NCBI RefSeq assembly: GCF_014636935.1 | Contig: NZ_BMES01000001.1 | Coordinates: forward strand, 723,383-787,382 | DNA length: 64,000 nt | Source of the DNA: Alsobacter metallidurans | GTDB lineage: Bacteria > Pseudomonadota > Alphaproteobacteria > Rhizobiales > Beijerinckiaceae | Direction: 5' to 3' | In this document: positions 59,651 to 64,000 of the stretch, in pieces | Layout of the letters: every line of letters begins with the position of its first letter | How positions within the stretch are numbered: position 1 is the first letter of the stretch | The notes under the pieces: generated by a model | The model's input: only the letters and a program-made list of their open reading frames with translations | Told to the model about the DNA's origin: nothing | Databases searched by the model: none | Made by a program: the position numbers and the translations under genes

Positions 59651-60570
59651 CGGCGGATCTCCGTGAGGCCGATCGAATAGAGTTCGTCCGGCTTCAGCAC
59701 GATCTCGGAGGCGAAGCGGACGCCGACGGCCAGCACGATTAGCGCCAGCAGCAGGCGAAAATGCTCGCCCCGGATGTTCTGGCCGGCCCGCGCGCCGAAC
59801 TGCGCGCCGAAGACGCCACCCACCACGAGCAGTAGCGCCAGGATGATGTCGACGGACTGGTTGGTGGCCGAATGCAGGATGATGGCGGCCACCATCGTGA
59901 ACAGGATCTGGAACAGCGACGTACCCACCACCACGGCGGTCGGCACCCGGAACATGTAGATCAGCGCCGGCACCATCAGGAAGCCGCCGCCGATGCCGAG
60001 CACCGCGCCCGCAAAGCCGATCAGCACGGAAAGAAGCAGCAGCGGCAGCACGCTCACATAAAGCTTGGAGCGGTGAAACCGCATGCGCAGCGGAAGGCGG
60101 AAATACCAGGGATGGCCGACCGGGCGCAGCGGCGCGACCATGCCGCGGCGGGCCGACAGCATCGACCTGATGCTCTCGGTCAGCATCAGCCCGCCCACCG
60201 AGCTAAGCAGCGTGATGTAGGAGAGCGTGATCACGAGATCGAGCTGGCCGAGACGGCGCATGGAGTTGAAGAAGGCCACGCCCAGCACGGTGCCGACGAC
60301 GCCGCCCGCCAGCAGCACGCCCCCGAGCTTGAAGTCGAGCGCCCGGCGCCGCCAATACGCGATCGCTCCCGTCATCGAGGAGGCCGCGATCTGCGCGGTT
60401 TCGGTCGCCACCGCTACGGCCGGCGGAATGCCGATGAAGATCAGCAGCGGCGTCATCAGGAACCCGCCGCCGACGCCGAACATGCCCGAGATGAAGCCCA
60501 CGGCCGCGCCGATGCCCAGCACCAGGAAGATGCTGATCGGCAACTCGGCGATGGGCAGGTAGATCTGCAC
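59647..60570 (-). CDS. TauE/SafE (TSUP) permease paired with TIGR02186 protein
   Basis: A 307-residue membrane protein of about eight or nine helices with two TSUP repeats: VGFISGMFGVGGGFLMTPLL near the start and IGFAGAVLGIGGGFLMVPAL in the second half, separated by a basic cytoplasmic loop (RRGMVAPLRPVGHPWYF). The GTG start at 60570 has GGAAGGA upstream. The TIGR02186 gene follows with a four-base overlap. It probably exports an organosulfur or organic anion; the exact ligand is not visible. Confidence 0.88.
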   Translation of the reverse strand: MQIYLPIAELPISIFLVLGIGAAVGFISGMFGVGGGFLMTPLLIFIGIPPAVAVATETAQIAASSMTGAIAYWRRRALDFKLGGVLLAGGVVGTVLGVAFFNSMRRLGQLDLVITLSYITLLSSVGGLMLTESIRSMLSARRGMVAPLRPVGHPWYFRLPLRMRFHRSKLYVSVLPLLLLSVLIGFAGAVLGIGGGFLMVPALIYMFRVPTAVVVGTSLFQILFTMVAAIILHSATNQSVDIILALLLVVGGVFGAQFGARAGQNIRGEHFRLLLALIVLAVGVRFASEIVLKPDELYSIGLTEIRR

Positions 60571-60709
60571 GGCGGTCCTTCCGGCAGCGGGCGCGGACGC
60601 ATCTCATGAACCGGAGCGGCTCGGCCGCGTCAACGCCGCCCAGCTCCGCCGCGGCCGTTTGCCAACCGCCGTTGCGTCGGCGCCGCGCCGGGCGCGGCCG
60701 GCGACCGGC

Positions 60710-63700
60710 TCAGAGCCGCGCCGACTTGCCCTTGGGCAGGCCCTGCAGGCCGACCGGCTCCTGGTCCCAGCCGCCGGGCGGCGGAGCAACCTCGTTGGCG
60801 CGCGGATCGGTCGGCTTCGGCTTGAAGGCCTGCAGCGCCGCCTTGGCCTGACTGGCCGCCTCGGCGTCGAGCCGCGCCGCGACCTCGTCGCGCTTCTTTG
60901 CCGCGTCCTGGTCGCCCTGGGCGGCCGCGAGCGAGAACCACACCCAGCTCTCGGCCAGGTTCGGCTGCACGCCGAGACCTCGGGCGGTCAGGATCGCGAG
61001 ATTGTACTGGCTGTCGCGGACGCCATATTCGGCGGCCTTGCGGAACCAGGTCGCCGCGCCCGCATAGTCGGGCTTCCCGCCCGCGCCGTCCGCGATCACG
61101 ACGCCGAGATTGTGCATCGCCTTCGCGTTTCCTGCCTCGGCGGCGCGCTGGTACCACGTCTTGGCTGCCGCCAGGTCGCGCGGAACGCCGACGCCCTTTT
61201 CGAGGATGCTCCCCAACCGATATTGCGCCGGCGCGAGACCGAGGCTGGCGGCTTTCTCGAACCACTTGGCCGCGAGCTTGGGATCGCGCGCGACGCCGCG
61301 GCCATCCGCCAGCCGCGTCGCGACTTCGAACGTGGCGGCCGGGTCGTTCTGGCCAACGGCCTTCTGCAGCGGCTTCGGCCATTGGCCGGCCGGGAGATCG
61401 GCCGCTACGCCGAGGTCCGGCCCAACCGGGGGAGGGGCGGCGGAAGGCGCGGCGCTCGGGGCCGATCCGAGTGAGCCCACCGTGGAAGGATCAGTTGGGC
61501 CAAAGCCGCTCGGCCCTGGCGCGATCGGCTGGTTGTTCAGGCTGAACTTCTGCGCCGGCGCGACGGACGGGGCCGTGATCGCGGACGCTTCCTTGTCGGG
61601 CTTGGGCGCAGCCGGGGCCTCGGACGCCTTGGATGGCTTCGCGGGCGCGCTCTGCGGCGCGTCGATCTGGGGAGGCGTTCCCTCGAACGAATCGGCGCTG
61701 AGCAGGTGGCGGGCCACCTGGGCGCTGCTGAGCGCGAGCACGATGGCGGCGAGGCCGATCAGGATCGGGCGGCGCTTGGCGTCCACATAGGCGCGAACCT
61801 GATCGACCGCCGAGCCCGTCGCCGTCGCTTCACCATCGAGGCCGGCGTTCTTGGTGCGCTTGGACTCCTTGACCGCCGGAGCGCCGCCGGAGCCGCGTCC
61901 CAACCGGAACAGCGGCTTGGATGGCTCAGCCGATTGCGTAGCCTGCGCGGCCTGGGCCGCTTTGCGCGCCGCTGCGATAAAGCTTGCCTGCGGGCTGTCC
62001 TGGCTGGCGCTGCGGCTGGCGGCAGGCTCGGACGGCTCGGCGCCATAGGTGGGGCGACCGCTTCCCGGCTCGAGGGGCAGGTCGCCGCCGAGGTCCAGAA
62101 CGGGCGCTTGCGCGGCGGCAGGCGCCGGGCGCTCGGCTTCCGGGCTGCGCGTCGGCGCCTTGGGCGCGGGCGCGCGAACCTGCGGCCCGAGCGCGCGAGC
62201 CGCTTCGGCGGCAGCGGCGGCCGCCGCCATCTTCTGCGCGGTGAGGCTGGGCGAATGCGCGGTGAGGCTGGGCGAAGCCGGCGCGGCGGTCGGCGCAGCT
62301 TCGGCCGGAGCCGCCGCCTGAGCCTTCTCGGCGACGTTCAGCAGGCGGACGCGGTCGCTCGCCATGTCGGATTCGAGCATGCCGAGCCGCTCGACGATTT
62401 TTTCAAGCGTGTCGTGCACGGCCTCGAGCGTCTGGCGCGTGCGCACCTCGGCGAATTCGGAGGCGGGGCGAGCGGGCTCGCCGGCGGCAAAGCGCTGCGT
62501 GGCCTGCTCGGCCGCACGCTGGGCCGCGATGTCGGCTGCCTGGATGGCGCCAAGCTTGGCGTCCTCGATCTTGGCGAACAGGTCGCCGATGGATCGCTCC
62601 ATGCTGCGCAGGGCCGAGAACCCTTCGCCCGATCGCTCCAATGCGGCCGTCATCCGGGCGAGCTGATCCGAGAGGCCGTCCAGCGACGGCCGGTCGCTGG
62701 CGCCGGCCTGCACGGTGGCGAGCTTGTTCGTCAGCGTGCCGATCAGGCTTTCGAGCGGGCTTAGATCGGGCGCGGTCTGGTTCTCGACGGCGCTCTGGAC
62801 GCGGTCCAGCCTGCTGCGGATGTCGTCAAAGGCGCTGCGGTCCGGCTCGGCCGCATTGGCGTCCAGTCGCTGCCCGAGGTCGCCGATCTGCCGTTCGAGG
62901 CGCGAGAAGCGCTCGTTAGGCTGGAATTCGCGAGCGGCGGCGCGCAGTTCCGCCACCGCGGCCGCGATGGCGCCGAGGCCGGCCTTGTCGCCGCCGCGCC
63001 CGGGCTTGGCGGCGAGCGCTGCTTCGAGACGTTCGTTGAGGGCAGCAACCTGGCGCTCCAGCGGCTCGAGCGAGACCGGCCGGGCGGCTTTGCCCACAGA
63101 GGCGCGCAAATCCATGATCTGCGAGAGGATCGCTTCGGCGGTTTCGGCCGAAAGGCCATGCTGCGGCGCCCGGTCGAGCCGGGTTGCGAGCGCACTGATG
63201 TCGTCGCGCAGGGTGGTGAGGCCCGCGACAGGGCGCAATTCATCGATCAACGCCCGCATGTCGTCGATGACGCGTTCGGCCGCCGTAACGCCCGTCCCTG
63301 AAGGGCCGCTGCCCTGCCAGGCGTCGATGCGCTCGGACAATTCGCCGATGCTGCGCTCCAGCGCGGCGAAATCGCTTCGGTTGGCCGTGGTGTGCACCGA
63401 GCGCGCGAGGTCGGCGAGTTCGCGCCGCATCGCGTCCACGCCGGGGATGTCGCGGGGCTCGTCAATCCGCTCCAGACGCTGCGCCAGGCTGATCACGTCG
63501 CCGCGCAGCCCGTCCAGCAACTCCGCCGTGCGATCCTGGTTGGCGGAACGCCGCTCGCGCGCGCCCTCCAGCTTTTGCTGCCGGCTGCGGATCTGCGAGA
63601 TCGCCTCGTCCATCGTCTGGGCGGGGGCCTCGTCCAAAACGTCGTCCGCCTCGTCGTCGTAGGCGGCTCGGCCATGCTGGCCATCGAGCACGTTCAGGAC

Positions 63701-64000
63701 GGCCGCAAGCTTCTCCTCGATGCGCGCGATCCTGTCGGACCGGACCCGCGGGGCGTCCCGATGCTCGCTCTGCTCGGTCTCGGCCAGCTTGTCGGCGATG
63801 TCGACCAGGCGGGCTTCGAGATCCTTCATCTTGGATTCGATGCGGCTCGCACCTTCGCGTGGAGCCGGCATCCGTTCGTCCAGCCGCATCTCCAGGCGTT
63901 GGATGGCGGCCTTGATGGGCTGCAGCTCGGCCCCGTCGCGCCGTGAAATCGAGTGCTCGAGCGAGTCCATACGCCCGGTGACGAGCGCCAGCGCGTCGCG
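60710..64000 (-). CDS. PodJ-like coiled-coil/Sel1-repeat protein, N terminus beyond window
   Basis: The frame is open up to the window edge, with an ATG at 63970 inside it; more than 1,090 residues are visible. About the first 650 are alternating heptad-type coiled-coil segments with repeated 'LERQIGDLGQRLD' style motifs, then a Pro/Ala/Ser-rich stretch, a single membrane helix (about visible residues 740-760 from 63970, ILIGLAAIVLALSS), and a C-terminal domain of four or five Sel1 repeats (GVARDPKLAAKWFEKAASLG and kin). PodJ and related localisation factors of alphaproteobacteria are built this way and mark cell poles. The extreme C terminus is basic. Confidence 0.8.
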   Translation of the reverse strand, partial: RDALALVTGRMDSLEHSISRRDGAELQPIKAAIQRLEMRLDERMPAPREGASRIESKMKDLEARLVDIADKLAETEQSEHRDAPRVRSDRIARIEEKLAAVLNVLDGQHGRAAYDDEADDVLDEAPAQTMDEAISQIRSRQQKLEGARERRSANQDRTAELLDGLRGDVISLAQRLERIDEPRDIPGVDAMRRELADLARSVHTTANRSDFAALERSIGELSERIDAWQGSGPSGTGVTAAERVIDDMRALIDELRPVAGLTTLRDDISALATRLDRAPQHGLSAETAEAILSQIMDLRASVGKAARPVSLEPLERQVAALNERLEAALAAKPGRGGDKAGLGAIAAAVAELRAAAREFQPNERFSRLERQIGDLGQRLDANAAEPDRSAFDDIRSRLDRVQSAVENQTAPDLSPLESLIGTLTNKLATVQAGASDRPSLDGLSDQLARMTAALERSGEGFSALRSMERSIGDLFAKIEDAKLGAIQAADIAAQRAAEQATQRFAAGEPARPASEFAEVRTRQTLEAVHDTLEKIVERLGMLESDMASDRVRLLNVAEKAQAAAPAEAAPTAAPASPSLTAHSPSLTAQKMAAAAAAAEAARALGPQVRAPAPKAPTRSPEAERPAPAAAQAPVLDLGGDLPLEPGSGRPTYGAEPSEPAASRSASQDSPQASFIAAARKAAQAAQATQSAEPSKPLFRLGRGSGGAPAVKESKRTKNAGLDGEATATGSAVDQVRAYVDAKRRPILIGLAAIVLALSSAQVARHLLSADSFEGTPPQIDAPQSAPAKPSKASEAPAAPKPDKEASAITAPSVAPAQKFSLNNQPIAPGPSGFGPTDPSTVGSLGSAPSAAPSAAPPPVGPDLGVAADLPAGQWPKPLQKAVGQNDPAATFEVATRLADGRGVARDPKLAAKWFEKAASLGLAPAQYRLGSILEKGVGVPRDLAAAKTWYQRAAEAGNAKAMHNLGVVIADGAGGKPDYAGAATWFRKAAEYGVRDSQYNLAILTARGLGVQPNLAESWVWFSLAAAQGDQDAAKKRDEVAARLDAEAASQAKAALQAFKPKPTDPRANEVAPPPGGWDQEPVGLQGLPKGKSARL

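Overview
The window is GC-rich (roughly two thirds G+C by eye), densely packed bacterial chromosome. It most resembles an alphaproteobacterium of the Hyphomicrobiales (Rhizobiales). The evidence is a class I lysyl-tRNA synthetase, a SAM-II type riboswitch ahead of metZ, two HWE-family histidine kinases, DUF2865/DUF952/DUF3429/DUF6460-like proteins, a TIGR02186-TauE/SafE pair, a double-length dCTP deaminase, and a REP-like palindrome of the kind common in this order. No phage, plasmid or insertion-sequence genes and no CRISPR array were seen, so this looks like core plus accessory metabolic chromosome.

Region 1 (1-13175) is a probable catabolic locus. After a TauE/SafE end come a divergent FAD-linked oxidase and IclR regulator, then a five-gene branched-chain-type ABC transporter operon (livKHMGF-like). 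Facing it on the minus strand are a metallo-beta-lactamase-fold hydrolase, an aconitase-type large/small subunit pair, an isocitrate lyase/PEP mutase-type lyase and a double alpha/beta hydrolase. Together these suggest uptake and breakdown of a substituted hydroxy-dicarboxylate or its ester. Region 2 (13285-16919) is a sugar-type ABC transporter (permease, double ATPase, binding protein). Region 3 (17119-22011) has tRNA-Gly(CCC), a tandem dCTP deaminase, metZ under a SAM-II riboswitch with a terminator, a REP-like palindrome and a fused TRAP permease. Region 4 (22201-26982) has two HWE sensor kinases flanking a degenerate CYTH (triphosphate tunnel) protein with a repeat tail. Region 5 (27250-29925) is an acyl-CoA ligase and a DUF2865 protein.

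Region 6 (30278-37902) is the most unusual part. It is a tight six-gene cluster: carrier protein, acyl-CoA dehydrogenase, amino acid:[carrier protein] ligase (a SerRS-like enzyme without the tRNA arm), DUF1839, GH2 glycosidase, and a double alpha/beta hydrolase. It looks like a dedicated pathway that loads an amino acid on a carrier protein, modifies it and moves it to an acceptor, possibly a glycoside. The product is unknown.

Region 7 (38038-46568) has the ligase-associated repair pair (ATP-dependent DNA ligase and MBL exonuclease), pyrD with a DUF952 gene, an HTH-S24 repressor, a TauE/SafE protein, lysS (class I) and a family 3 solute-binding protein. Region 8 (46696-54870) has a glycosyltransferase with an MshEN-like N terminus, SCO, a tiny membrane protein, a sodium:solute symporter, a NarL-type response regulator, an HSL-type esterase, a DUF6460-like protein, a MATE transporter and a small Gly-rich exported protein. 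Region 9 (55043-64000) has the other half of the ligase-associated system (DEXH helicase and PdeM), DUF3429, TIGR02186, TauE/SafE, and the C-terminal part of a large coiled-coil/Sel1-repeat PodJ-like protein cut by the window edge.

Family names come from reading motifs and recalling families. No search was run. Start codons were chosen from Shine-Dalgarno spacing, and several genes start with GTG or TTG.
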